Assembly: GCA_046483585.1 (NCBI GenBank)
Contig: JAWOCV010000255.1
Coordinates: 1-45,846 of the forward strand
Direction of reading: 5' to 3'
DNA length: 45,846 nucleotides
Source: Marinilabilia sp046483585
Lineage (GTDB): Bacteria; Bacteroidota; Bacteroidia; Bacteroidales; Marinilabiliaceae
The number at the start of each line of letters is the position of its first letter. Position 1 is the first letter of the stretch. This document shows, in pieces, positions 1-7,257 of this stretch. Made by a program: the position numbers and the translations under genes. The notes under the pieces are model-generated. The model was not told the DNA's origin, searched no databases, and saw nothing but the letters and a program-made list of their open reading frames with translations.

Positions 1-12
1 CAGGTGCAAATT

Positions 13-1071
13 ATGGATCGCAGAACTTTTTTCAGGCTGGCCGGAGGGGGATTAACCTCGTTTCTTTTTCTTCCTGCGGTTACGGGTCAACCCCGAAATG
101 TGAAATATTTTCGTTCAGTGATTCCGGGAAATAATGAATCAGCAATGAGTGATTATACACCTTCTTATGTGGATCTTCACCGGAAAGGAATCCTGAAAGA
201 GCGGGCTGGTATTTTGAAAGATATGATGCAGCGGTGCACGTTATGTCCCCGCGAATGTGAAACCGAACGTCTGCGTGGCCGTCGGGGGGATTGCAATGCC
301 CGCGACCGTGTTGAAATAGCTTCCGTGGCTCCTCATTTTGGCGAAGAAGATGAATTGGTTGGTGAGGGTGGTTCCGGGACCATTTTTTTCACCAATTGTT
401 CTTTGTTGTGTGTCTTTTGCATCAATGCCGACATCAGTCAGGGGGGACATGGACGTGAACAGTCCGATAAAGCCCTGGCCCGGGCCATGCTGAAGGTCCA
501 GGAGATGGGCTGCCATAACCTGAACCTGGTGACCCCGTCCCATTACGCGGCCCATATCGTCAGTGCCCTTGATATTGCTGCCGGAGAAGGGCTTCGTTTG
601 CCGGTGGTTTACAACACCTGTGGATGGGAAAAAACAGAAATATTGCGACTGCTGGACGGTGTAGTGGATGTTTATCTGGCCGATTTTAAGTATTTTGAAC
701 CGGAAGCGGCTGATAAATATTCTCCGGGGGCTTCATCCTACCCGGAAATCACACAAAAAGCCCTTCTGGAGATGAACGATCAGGTAGGTGTGGCACGGGC
801 CGATCCGGATACCGGGTTGATCAGCCGGGGACTGATGATCCGGCATTTGGTGATGCCCAACAATGTTTGTGGGTCGGACAAAATTATGAGATGGATTGGC
901 CAAAACCTGCCGAAGGACACTTATGTGAATATCATGTCTCAGTATTCACCTGTGCACAAAGCCGATGAATATCCCGAAATCGACCGGCGCATTACCACAG
1001 ATGAATATCACCGGGTAGTGAAAGCCGCACAGGAGGCGGGATTGAGGCGGGCAGTATTGCAGACGGGGTAA
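13..1071 (+). CDS. Radical SAM protein, PflA/PflX-like, with twin-arginine leader
   Basis: A 352-residue radical SAM protein related to pyruvate formate-lyase activating enzymes. The radical SAM cluster motif CxxxCxxC is seen as C129-S-L-L-C133-V-F-C136. A second cysteine-rich patch lies before it (C75, C78, C82, C94, in the context RCTLCPREC...GDCNA), typical of the PflX-like subgroup. The N-terminus, M-D-R-R-T-F-F-R-L-A-G-G-G followed by a hydrophobic stretch to about residue 25, looks like a Tat signal, so the protein may be exported folded with its cluster. That would be unusual for radical SAM enzymes and is inference. I chose the ATG at 13, which places RR at residues 3-4; an in-frame GTG at 4 also exists, and the frame is open to the left edge, so a longer N-terminus cannot be excluded. 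The substrate is unknown. The gene converges with aconitase. Confidence 0.85.
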   Translation: MDRRTFFRLAGGGLTSFLFLPAVTGQPRNVKYFRSVIPGNNESAMSDYTPSYVDLHRKGILKERAGILKDMMQRCTLCPRECETERLRGRRGDCNARDRVEIASVAPHFGEEDELVGEGGSGTIFFTNCSLLCVFCINADISQGGHGREQSDKALARAMLKVQEMGCHNLNLVTPSHYAAHIVSALDIAAGEGLRLPVVYNTCGWEKTEILRLLDGVVDVYLADFKYFEPEAADKYSPGASSYPEITQKALLEMNDQVGVARADPDTGLISRGLMIRHLVMPNNVCGSDKIMRWIGQNLPKDTYVNIMSQYSPVHKADEYPEIDRRITTDEYHRVVKAAQEAGLRRAVLQTG

Positions 1072-1080
1072 AAAAATAAA

Positions 1081-1115
1081 AAAAGGGCCATTGAACAGTC
1101 AGCAGCCCTTATTTT
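1081..1115. terminator. Possible shared terminator between convergent genes
   Basis: AAGGGC (1083-1088) pairs with GCCCTT (1105-1110), flanked by an A-run on the left and ATTTT on the right, so it could work in both directions. It sits between the stops of the radical SAM gene and aconitase. The loop is long (16 nt), so support is moderate. Confidence 0.45.
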
Positions 1116-1154
1116 AACATCGTGATTTGTCGAAAGGTCAGCAGGCTCGTTTGA

Positions 1155-3428
1155 TTAACCTTTTTTCGCGTTTTTCTTTGCAATCAGATTCAGGGCCGAA
1201 CCGGCTTTAAACCATTCGATCTGTTGCTGATTGTAGGTATGCAGTGTCCGGATGGTATCTTTTGTTCCATCTTTGTGGACAATCTCAATGTGAATGGGTT
1301 TGTTGGGTGAAAACTGGTCCAGGTCCAGAAAGTTAAAGGTATCATCCTCACGGATCTTGTCATAGTCATCCTCATTCTCAAAGGTGAGGGCCAGCATCCC
1401 CTGTTTTTTCAGGTTGGTTTCATGAATTCTTGCAAAGCTCTTGACCAGTACGGCTTTTACGCCCAGATGTCGCGGTTCCATAGCTGCATGCTCGCGGGAT
1501 GAACCTTCGCCATAGTTGTGGTCGCCTACAACAACCGTAGGGATGCCTTTGGCCTTGTAAGTGCGTTGAACTTCCGGTACTTTACCATATTCGCCTGTCA
1601 GTTGGTTTTTGACTTTGTTGCTTTCGTGATTGAAAGCATTCACAGCGCCGATCAGTAAATTTTCTGATATGTTGTCGAGGTGACCACGAAAGCGAAGCCA
1701 TGGGCCGGCCATGGAAATATGGTCGGTTGTGCATTTCCCTTCGGCTTTGATCAGGAGTTTGGCCCCGGTGATGTTTTGTCCATCCCATGGTTCAAAGGGT
1801 TCCAACAGTTGAAGCCGCTTGCTGTCGGGTTTCACGTTGATTTCAACTTGGGAACCGTCTTTTGCCGGAGGTTGATAACCGGCATCTTTGACATCAAATC
1901 CTTTAGGGGGTAATTCAAAACCGGTTGGCGGATCCAGCCTGATCTCTTCTCCTTCTTCATTGGTAAGGGTATCCGTTATCGGATTGAATCCAAGTTTTCC
2001 GGATATGGCCATGGCGGTAACCAGTTCAGGAGATGCCACAAACGCGTGAGTGTTGGGGTTTCCGTCAGCCCTTTTGGCAAAATTGCGGTTGAAGGAGTGG
2101 ATGATTGTGTTTTTTTCCTGTTTCTCGGCACCTTCGCGCGCCCACATGCCGATGCAAGGGCCGCAGGCATTGGCAAAGACCTTCCCGCCCATTTTTTCAA
2201 ATAGGTTGATGTAGCCGTCCCGTTCTATGGTATACCGGACCTGTTCGGAACCCGGGGTGACTGTAAAATCCGATTTCACTTTCAGGCCTTTTTCCACCGC
2301 TTGCTTGGCAATGGATGCAGCCCTGGAAATATCTTCATAAGATGAGTTGGTGCAGGATCCGATAAGTCCGACTTCAACTTTTACGGGCCAGCCGTTTTTC
2401 TCAGCTTCTTTGCGAACTTTGGAGATAGGTGTGGCCCGGTCCGGCGTAAACGGTCCATTAATGTGGGGTTCCAGGTGATTGAGGTCAATTTCGATTACCT
2501 GGTCGAAAAATTGTTCCGGGTTGGCATAGGCCCCGGGATCCCCTGTCAGATGTTCTTTGATTTTCAGGGCTTCATCAGCCACATCATCGCGGTTGGTGGC
2601 CCGCAGATAACGCTCCATCGCTTCGTCAAAACCAAAGGTGGAGGTTGTGGCCCCGATTTCTGCCCCCATGTTTCCGATGGTTCCTTTTCCTGTAGCTGAA
2701 AGGGATTCAGCCCCTTCTCCGAAATATTCAACAATATGACCGGTTCCGCCTTTTACTGTGAGAAGACCGGCTACTTTCAGGATAATGTCCTTTGGGGAGG
2801 TCCAGCCGCTGAGTTTTCCTGTAAGTTTGACTCCTATGAGTTTGGGAAATTTCACTTCCCAGGGCATGCCGGCCATGACATCCACGGCGTCAGCGCCTCC
2901 AACACCCACGGCGATCATACCTAGTCCACCGGCGTTTGGGGTATGCGAGTCAGTCCCGATCATCATGCCACCCGGAAATGCATAGTTTTCGAGCACCACC
3001 TGGTGGATGATGCCGGCGCCGGGTTTCCAGAATCCCAGGCCATATTTGTTGCACACCGAACTGAGGAAATCATAAACCTCCTGATTGGTTGATTGGGCCG
3101 TTTTCAGGTCCTCTCCGGCCTCGGTTTTGGCCTGGATCAGATGGTCGGCATGTACCGTGGAGGGGACTGCTACTTTGTCCTTTCCGGCCTGCATGAACTG
3201 CAGCAGGGCCATCTGGGCAGTGGCATCCTGCATGGCCACGCGGTCGGGTGTAAAGTTGACGTAGGATTTTCCCCGTTCGAAGGGTTTTGACGGGAATCCA
3301 TCGGCAAGATGGCTGTAGAGTATTTTTTCTGTGAGGGTAAGGGGGCGCCCCAGAAGTGAACGGGCGGTTTTTACTTTTTCGTCCATTCCGGCATAAACCC
3401 TTTTGATCATTTCGATGTCGAACGCCAT
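1155..3428 (-). CDS. acnA: Aconitate hydratase, mitochondrial-type
   Basis: A 757-residue aconitase that interconverts citrate and isocitrate through cis-aconitate in the cytoplasmic TCA cycle. The three Fe-S cysteines are visible: C359 in GSCTNSSYED, and C422 and C425 in NACGPCIGMW. The substrate-site sequences GTDSHTPNAGGLG (about 158-170) and GEGSSREHAAMEPRHLG near the C-terminus (swivel domain) are intact. Length and sequence match the mitochondrial-like aconitase described in Bacteroides fragilis rather than the longer AcnA/IRP or AcnB forms. The start at 3428 gives MAFDIEMIKRVY, and a TAnnTTTG box lies about 50 nt upstream. It is transcribed alone; the gapA terminator separates it from gapA. 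Confidence 0.97.
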   Translation of the reverse strand: MAFDIEMIKRVYAGMDEKVKTARSLLGRPLTLTEKILYSHLADGFPSKPFERGKSYVNFTPDRVAMQDATAQMALLQFMQAGKDKVAVPSTVHADHLIQAKTEAGEDLKTAQSTNQEVYDFLSSVCNKYGLGFWKPGAGIIHQVVLENYAFPGGMMIGTDSHTPNAGGLGMIAVGVGGADAVDVMAGMPWEVKFPKLIGVKLTGKLSGWTSPKDIILKVAGLLTVKGGTGHIVEYFGEGAESLSATGKGTIGNMGAEIGATTSTFGFDEAMERYLRATNRDDVADEALKIKEHLTGDPGAYANPEQFFDQVIEIDLNHLEPHINGPFTPDRATPISKVRKEAEKNGWPVKVEVGLIGSCTNSSYEDISRAASIAKQAVEKGLKVKSDFTVTPGSEQVRYTIERDGYINLFEKMGGKVFANACGPCIGMWAREGAEKQEKNTIIHSFNRNFAKRADGNPNTHAFVASPELVTAMAISGKLGFNPITDTLTNEEGEEIRLDPPTGFELPPKGFDVKDAGYQPPAKDGSQVEINVKPDSKRLQLLEPFEPWDGQNITGAKLLIKAEGKCTTDHISMAGPWLRFRGHLDNISENLLIGAVNAFNHESNKVKNQLTGEYGKVPEVQRTYKAKGIPTVVVGDHNYGEGSSREHAAMEPRHLGVKAVLVKSFARIHETNLKKQGMLALTFENEDDYDKIREDDTFNFLDLDQFSPNKPIHIEIVHKDGTKDTIRTLHTYNQQQIEWFKAGSALNLIAKKNAKKG

Positions 3429-3477
3429 GGTAAAATCGTTTTTTGTAAGATATATCAGTATTTTGTTTTCGAATTGA

Positions 3478-3485
3478 CAAAATTA
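3478..3485 (-). promoter_or_regulatory. Candidate -7 box of aconitase promoter
   Basis: On the minus strand this reads TAATTTTG, matching the Bacteroidota -7 consensus TAnnTTTG, about 50 nt before the aconitase ATG. I see no clear TTTG -33 box at the right distance. Confidence 0.4.
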
Positions 3486-3543
3486 GCGAAAAGTTATGGG
3501 TTTTTCTGTAGTCGTCGTTGAGGAACCTTGCTTTTTTGGTCGA

Positions 3544-3577
3544 AAAAAAGCCCCCTTCAATAAGAAGGAGGCTTTTT
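3544..3577 (-). terminator. Rho-independent terminator after gapA
   Basis: AAAAAGCCCCCTTC pairs with GAAGGAGGCTTTTT across a 5-nt loop with one mismatch; an A/T run lies on each side. It follows the gapA stop on the minus strand. Confidence 0.85.
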
Positions 3578-3600
3578 CAAAATTAATATGATAAACCCTA

Positions 3601-4614
3601 TTAGGCTTTGTCAACTTTGGCCATGTGCTGGACAAGTTCTACTACCTTGCAGGAGTAGCCCCACTCATTGTCGTACCAGCTCACAACTTTAACGAAGTTG
3701 TCGTTCAAACCGATTCCGGCACCGGCATCGAAGATTGAAGTGCGGGCATCGCCGAGGAAGTCGTTGGAAACGACTGGCTCGTCGGTATATCCGAGTACGC
3801 CTTTCAATTCACCATCTGCAGCTTCTTTCATGGCTTTGCAGACGGCTTCATAAGAAGCACCTTTTTCCAGGCGGCATGTCAGGTCAACAACAGACACGTC
3901 CGGCGTGGGAATACGGAAAGCCATACCGGTTAATTTGCCGTTCAGCTCGGGAATAACTTTTCCCACTGCTTTGGCTGCACCTGTAGATGATGGGATGATG
4001 TTCTGTCCTGCACCGCGTCCGCCGCGCCAGTCTTTCATAGAAGGACCGTCAACAGTTTTCTGAGTAGCTGTGGTGGCGTGAACAGTGGTCATCAGACCTT
4101 CAACAATGCCAAATTTGTCGTGCAGTACTTTCGCGATTGGTGCCAGACAGTTGGTTGTGCATGAAGCGTTGGACACAAAGTTCATGTCTTTGGTGTACTT
4201 GTCGTGGTTGACGCCCATAACAAACATGGGGGTGTCATCCTTAGAAGGTGCAGACATGATTACTTTTTTGGCACCGGCATCCAGGTGGGCCTGTGCTTTC
4301 TCTTTGGTCAGGAAAATACCGGTGGATTCTACCACATAATCGGCTCCGATCTCGCCCCATTTCAGGTCGGCAGGATTCTTTTCAGAAGTTACACGGATTG
4401 CGTTTCCGTTGACGATGAGCTTACCGTCTTTCACTTCAACATCACCGTCGAAACGACCATGTGTGGAGTCGTATCTGAGCATGTAAGCCATGTAATCAAC
4501 GTCGATCAGATCGTTGATACCGACTACTTCTACATCTTGTTTTTTTACAGCAGCTCGGAATACCAAACGTCCGATACGGCCAAAACCGTTAATACCAATC
4601 TTAACTTTTGACAT
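3601..4614 (-). CDS. gapA: Glyceraldehyde-3-phosphate dehydrogenase
   Basis: A 337-residue type I GAPDH of glycolysis: glyceraldehyde-3-phosphate + NAD + Pi to 1,3-bisphosphoglycerate. The Rossmann fingerprint INGFGRIGR is at residues 8-16. The catalytic cysteine is C152 in SNASCTTNC and the partner histidine is H179 in TTVHATT. Length is normal for the family. The gene is monocistronic, with its own promoter at 4667-4698 and a strong terminator downstream. Confidence 0.98.
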   Translation of the reverse strand: MSKVKIGINGFGRIGRLVFRAAVKKQDVEVVGINDLIDVDYMAYMLRYDSTHGRFDGDVEVKDGKLIVNGNAIRVTSEKNPADLKWGEIGADYVVESTGIFLTKEKAQAHLDAGAKKVIMSAPSKDDTPMFVMGVNHDKYTKDMNFVSNASCTTNCLAPIAKVLHDKFGIVEGLMTTVHATTATQKTVDGPSMKDWRGGRGAGQNIIPSSTGAAKAVGKVIPELNGKLTGMAFRIPTPDVSVVDLTCRLEKGASYEAVCKAMKEAADGELKGVLGYTDEPVVSNDFLGDARTSIFDAGAGIGLNDNFVKVVSWYDNEWGYSCKVVELVQHMAKVDKA

Positions 4615-4666
4615 ATTATTGCTTTTTTAAAGATTATAATGAATATATCTTCTCGTTTTCGCGGTA

Positions 4667-4698
4667 CAAAAATATAAAAAACTGGCCAAAACATCAAG
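4667..4698 (-). promoter_or_regulatory. gapA promoter (Bacteroidota -33/-7)
   Basis: On the minus strand a TATTTTTG box (4667-4674, matching TAnnTTTG) is preceded 20 nt upstream by CTTG (4695-4698). The arrangement fits the Bacteroidota sigma-ABfr consensus and gives a leader of about 45 nt. Confidence 0.6.
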
Positions 4699-4830
4699 AA
4701 ATAACATCCTGAATTTCTTAAATAAACGTTAACAGAATGTTCGGTAATGGAGGGATTCGATCGGTTGCAAAAGAACATGTTTAATCCCGGCGATAACCGG
4801 TTGGAACTCTTTAATTGCCGGGGGAAAGAA

Positions 4831-4862
4831 AGAAAAAAAAAGGAACAAATAGCTTGTTCCTT
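4831..4862 (-). terminator. Leftward intrinsic terminator
   Basis: On the minus strand AAGGAACAA-GCTAT-TTGTTCCTT is followed by eight or more T. It lies 240 nt past the small lipoprotein stop and would insulate the gapA promoter. The 240-nt tail holds no ORF I would call, only further small hairpins such as AACATAAA/TTTATGTT near 4950-4978. Confidence 0.75.
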
Positions 4863-5102
4863 AGAATACCTGATTTTTAGTGAAGTAAGCACCGTTTTTT
4901 ATTTGTGCACAGGAAGATAGACGGGTATGTCGGTCATGCAATAAAAATAAACATAAAGCATTATCCCGTTTATGTTTTCCGAACATGCGGGTTTTTGCTT
5001 TAAATCATTTTCAGGTGTATTCCTGCTATTGTAAAAACGGGAGCAAAATAAAATCAGTCCACCTCTGGTGGTGCCACCAATTGTGCCTGCTTATCATTAG
5101 GC

Positions 5103-5231
5103 TCAGGCGCGTACTTCTTCAGTTTCAGCCTCTCCCTGCCCGTAAGCCGGGCAATCCTGGACTGAATTACATGATGAAAAGGCCATGGACATAAATAACA
5201 GTACGGTGGCAAAAAGTGCTACTTTTTTCAT
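5103..5231 (-). CDS. Small lipoprotein (42 aa)
   Basis: A short gene I found by reading the minus strand. The product begins MKKVALFATVLLFMSMAFSS, followed by C21: a charged start, a hydrophobic core and a lipobox (F-S-S-C). The mature part is only 22 residues, with a second cysteine in DCPAYGQGE and an acidic tail ending EEVRA. I recall small Bacteroidota lipoproteins with a CPAYG motif, but no function is known to me. Codon choice and the clear lipoprotein signal argue for a real gene. It is divergent from dapA and followed at 240 nt by a strong terminator. A chance ORF is possible, but the complete signal peptide makes that unlikely. Confidence 0.65.
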   Translation of the reverse strand: MKKVALFATVLLFMSMAFSSCNSVQDCPAYGQGEAETEEVRA

Positions 5232-5426
5232 GATTGAGAATTTTTGCTTGTAAAAGTAAATGGTTTGTTCGATAATAACAAAATTTTAGGTTTTGATTTT
5301 TTCAGTTAACGAACGAACGGGGCCCAGGGTTACGAAAATTTGACATTTTCCTGACCATAGATATTGGGTCGAGGCCACCTGTCGATTAAGTTAAAAATAA
5401 AATTTCCCCAAATCATGAAGAAGTAT

Positions 5427-5434
5427 TAACTTTG
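5427..5434 (+). promoter_or_regulatory. Candidate -7 box of dapA promoter
   Basis: TAACTTTG matches TAnnTTTG and implies a leader of about 120 nt before the dapA ATG at 5562. The -33 region is AT-rich without a clear TTTG. Confidence 0.45.
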
Positions 5435-5561
5435 AATCTTGGAAAGTTTGTGTTTTGTCGGTCTTCAAACTTTATGTTCTTTAGATTTACCGGCAACAGG
5501 AACGGTCAATGCAAAAAGTGACTGGTTCCAGAACCCGAATCATTTTAAAAAAAAGATAATT

Positions 5562-6452
5562 ATGCAGATTGAAGAATTGCAAGGTTCCATTGTGGCCATT
5601 GTGACGCCCTTTAAGGATACAGGGGAAATTGATCTCGAGACTTTTGATGAATTGGTTGAATTTCACATTAACAGTGGTACCGATGGCATTGTTGTTTGCG
5701 GAACAACCGGGGAAACACCTACCCTGAGCGATGTTGAGGATGCACAACTCATTGAAAGATGTGTCAGGAAAGTGAACGGGCGTGTCCCCGTAATAGCAGG
5801 CACCGGTAGCAATTCAACCGCTGACAGCATTAAATACAGTAAAAAGGCTGTGGAAGTAGGGGCCGATGCTTTATTGGTTGTGGCACCTTATTACAACAAA
5901 CCTTCACGTCGTGGTATCTGTAAACATTTTTCCCAAATTGCCAAAAATGTAGACGCACCTATTATTCTCTATAATGTACCGGGGCGCACGGGCAGTGTTA
6001 TACAGCCTTCAACGGCCGTGGAACTTGGAAGAAACTATAAAAACATTGTCGGAATTAAAGAAGCGGCCGGCGACATGAACGCGTTTGCCGAGTTGATCGC
6101 CACGCGGCCTGAGGGTTTTAAAGTGTTCAGCGGAGATGATTTTCTTTCATTTTCAGCCAACTGCCTGGGGGCAGATGGGTGTATCTCTGTCGTGGCAAAC
6201 ATTATTCCTTCCGATTTCCATGAGATGATGAAAAAATCCATCGAGGGAGACTTAAAACCGGCCAGGAAACTGTTTTTTAGATACCGTCCGTTAATGGAAT
6301 TGATGTTCCTGGAATCCAATCCTTTACCTGTTAAGACGGCACTGGCACTTATGGGCAAAGTCAAGGAAATTTTCAGAGCTCCTCTTTGCGAAATGGTCGA
6401 TGAAAACAGGGAGCAACTTAAGATAGAGCTTAAAAAACTGAAGCTTCTTTGA
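5562..6452 (+). CDS. dapA: 4-hydroxy-tetrahydrodipicolinate synthase
   Basis: A 296-residue DapA: condenses pyruvate and aspartate semialdehyde in lysine/diaminopimelate synthesis. The Schiff-base lysine is K166 in GIKEAAGD, the catalytic tyrosine Y137 is in LYNVPGRTG, and the GTTGE loop is at 47-51. I start at the ATG at 5562 (MQIEELQGSIVAIVTPF), where family homology begins; the frame stays open about 40 codons further upstream, but that stretch is leader. Only an A/T-rich sequence precedes the ATG, as usual in Bacteroidota. The stop codon TGA overlaps the first base of an ATGAAAC repeat unit (6452-6510). Confidence 0.97.
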   Translation: MQIEELQGSIVAIVTPFKDTGEIDLETFDELVEFHINSGTDGIVVCGTTGETPTLSDVEDAQLIERCVRKVNGRVPVIAGTGSNSTADSIKYSKKAVEVGADALLVVAPYYNKPSRRGICKHFSQIAKNVDAPIILYNVPGRTGSVIQPSTAVELGRNYKNIVGIKEAAGDMNAFAELIATRPEGFKVFSGDDFLSFSANCLGADGCISVVANIIPSDFHEMMKKSIEGDLKPARKLFFRYRPLMELMFLESNPLPVKTALALMGKVKEIFRAPLCEMVDENREQLKIELKKLKLL

Positions 6453-6510
6453 TGAAACTTGCATGACCATCAAGGTCTCAAAAGAACATGTAAATGTTGA
6501 TTAATGCAAG
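6452..6510 (+). repeat. ATGAAAC...ATGCAAG interspersed repeat, copy 1
   Basis: A 59-bp unit beginning ATGAAACTTGCATGA and ending ATGCAAG, with a shared core CAAAAGAACATGT. CTTGCAT and ATGCAAG form an inverted repeat. Other copies lie at 6732-6800, 14653-14712 and 14758-14817. It begins inside the dapA stop codon. Confidence 0.65.
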
Positions 6511-6604
6511 CCTGCCTGGCGGGTTATGAAACAGAAACATTCTGGATTTTTGATGTTAAAACATAAAAATTGATGGTTCCATATACATAAAACGGCAGAC
6601 AGGC
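6510..6604. repeat. GCCTGCCTGGCGG...CGGCAGACAGGC palindromic repeat, copy a
   Basis: A 95-bp element whose GC-rich arms pair (GCCTGCCTGGCGG at 6510-6522 with CGGCAGACAGGC ending 6604) around an A/T-rich middle that starts TTATGAAAC and ends CATAAAA. There are five copies in the window. Confidence 0.75.
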
Positions 6605-6694
6605 CTGCCTGCCGGGTTGATGCAACAAAGATCCTGATTTCTGAGGAAAATTCTTTGGAACACATGGATTCTTTTTCATAAAACGTCAGACAGG
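6603..6694. repeat. GCCTGCCTGCCGG...CGTCAGACAGG palindromic repeat, copy b
   Basis: A second copy of the same family, chained to copy a through a shared AGGC junction. The left arm is GCCTGCCTGCCGGG and the right arm AAAACGTCAGACAGG; the 60-bp middle is different. Confidence 0.65.
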
Positions 6695-6737
6695 TTCCAT
6701 TCGACCAATAACTTAAATAAATTATTTACGAATGAAA
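6695..6737. repeat. TTCCATTCG...CGAATGAAA palindromic repeat, copy 1
   Basis: TTCCATTCG at the left and CGAATGAAA at the right are near-inverted repeats around ACCAATAACTTAAATAAATT. A close copy (14841-14880) ends on the start codon of the GH28 gene, and another lies at 6811-6877. Confidence 0.6.
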
Positions 6738-6800
6738 CGAGCATGATATTTTTTAAGCATAAATATCACAAAAGAATATGTTTAAAAAATATTATGCGAG
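6732..6800 (+). repeat. ATGAAAC...ATGCGAG interspersed repeat, copy 2
   Basis: A 69-bp unit beginning ATGAAACGAGCATGA and ending ATGCGAG, with the core CACAAAAGAATATGT. It overlaps the right end of the preceding CATTCG element by six bases. Confidence 0.6.
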
Positions 6801-6810
6801 AGCGAAGCGG

Positions 6811-6877
6811 TTCCATTCGTTCTCAAATTTTTAATTAGTTTTTTATCAAGCAATTACAAAATTTTAAACGAATGAAA
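6811..6877. repeat. TTCCATTCG...CGAATGAAA palindromic repeat, copy 2
   Basis: TTCCATTCGTT at the left and AAACGAATGAAA at the right are inverted; inner AAATTTTT and AAAATTTT tracts extend the pairing. The middle is unrelated to copy 1. Confidence 0.55.
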
Positions 6878-6911
6878 TTGAGTTGGTGATTTGTTATTGT
6901 TCGTATAAAGC

Positions 6912-7047
6912 CAATAGTCCGTTAAAGTTTTTTAAGTGTCTGTTATTCAATTGTTTAAATACAAGAGAATATTTATATTAAAACACAGATTATCAACAAT
7001 ATACGAATCATCTTAGATCTTAAATCGAAAAATCTAACGATCTATTG
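6912..7047 (+). repeat. MITE-like CAATAG element, copy 1
   Basis: A 136-bp element. Left end CAATAGTCCGTTA; right end TAACGATCTATTG, whose reverse complement CAATAGATCGTTA matches the left end at 11 of 13 positions. Flanks are TAAAGC on the left and TAAAGT on the right, suggesting a target duplication. The body matches the copies at 14016-14153 (inverted) and 14337-14472 along its whole length by eye. No ORF inside. Confidence 0.75.
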
Positions 7048-7059
7048 TAAAGTGATATT

Positions 7060-7092
7060 CGCCGGAAATTCACTCCTGCTTTTCCGGTTTTA
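7060..7092. terminator. Hairpin in the 3' region of the large surface-protein gene
   Basis: CCGGAAA pairs with TTTCCGG across about 12 nt, followed on the plus strand by TTTTAT. Orientation and role are uncertain. Confidence 0.3.
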
Positions 7093-7214
7093 TCAGAATC
7101 ATGTTTTCTTGCCTTGATACACCATCCTGTAGTTTTTGCCCAATGATGATTGGCCACCCGGGCGGGGAAAAGTTTTGTTATCCGATGGACTGAAAACTGA
7201 AAGGATACAGAAAA

Positions 7215-7243
7215 GTCAGGGATGTTTTAAACAGAGCCCTGAC
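7215..7243 (-). terminator. Terminator of the large surface-protein gene
   Basis: GTCAGGG (7215-7221) and CCCTGAC (7237-7243) are perfect inverted repeats. On the minus strand the stem is followed by TTTTCTG, 14 nt beyond the stop of the 1513-residue gene. Confidence 0.7.
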
Positions 7244-7257
7244 GAATGTTCAATATC

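Noticed and set aside
4985..5194. 69-codon plus-strand ORF
   Set aside because: Overlaps the small lipoprotein on the other strand, no features of its own.
5439..5561. N-terminal extension of DapA
   Set aside because: Begins with TTG in the leader just after the promoter box; DapA homology starts at 5562.
6453..7257. Protein-coding gene in the gap after dapA
   Set aside because: All six frames are short and the DNA is accounted for by repeats; no tRNA cloverleaf or rRNA segment seen either.
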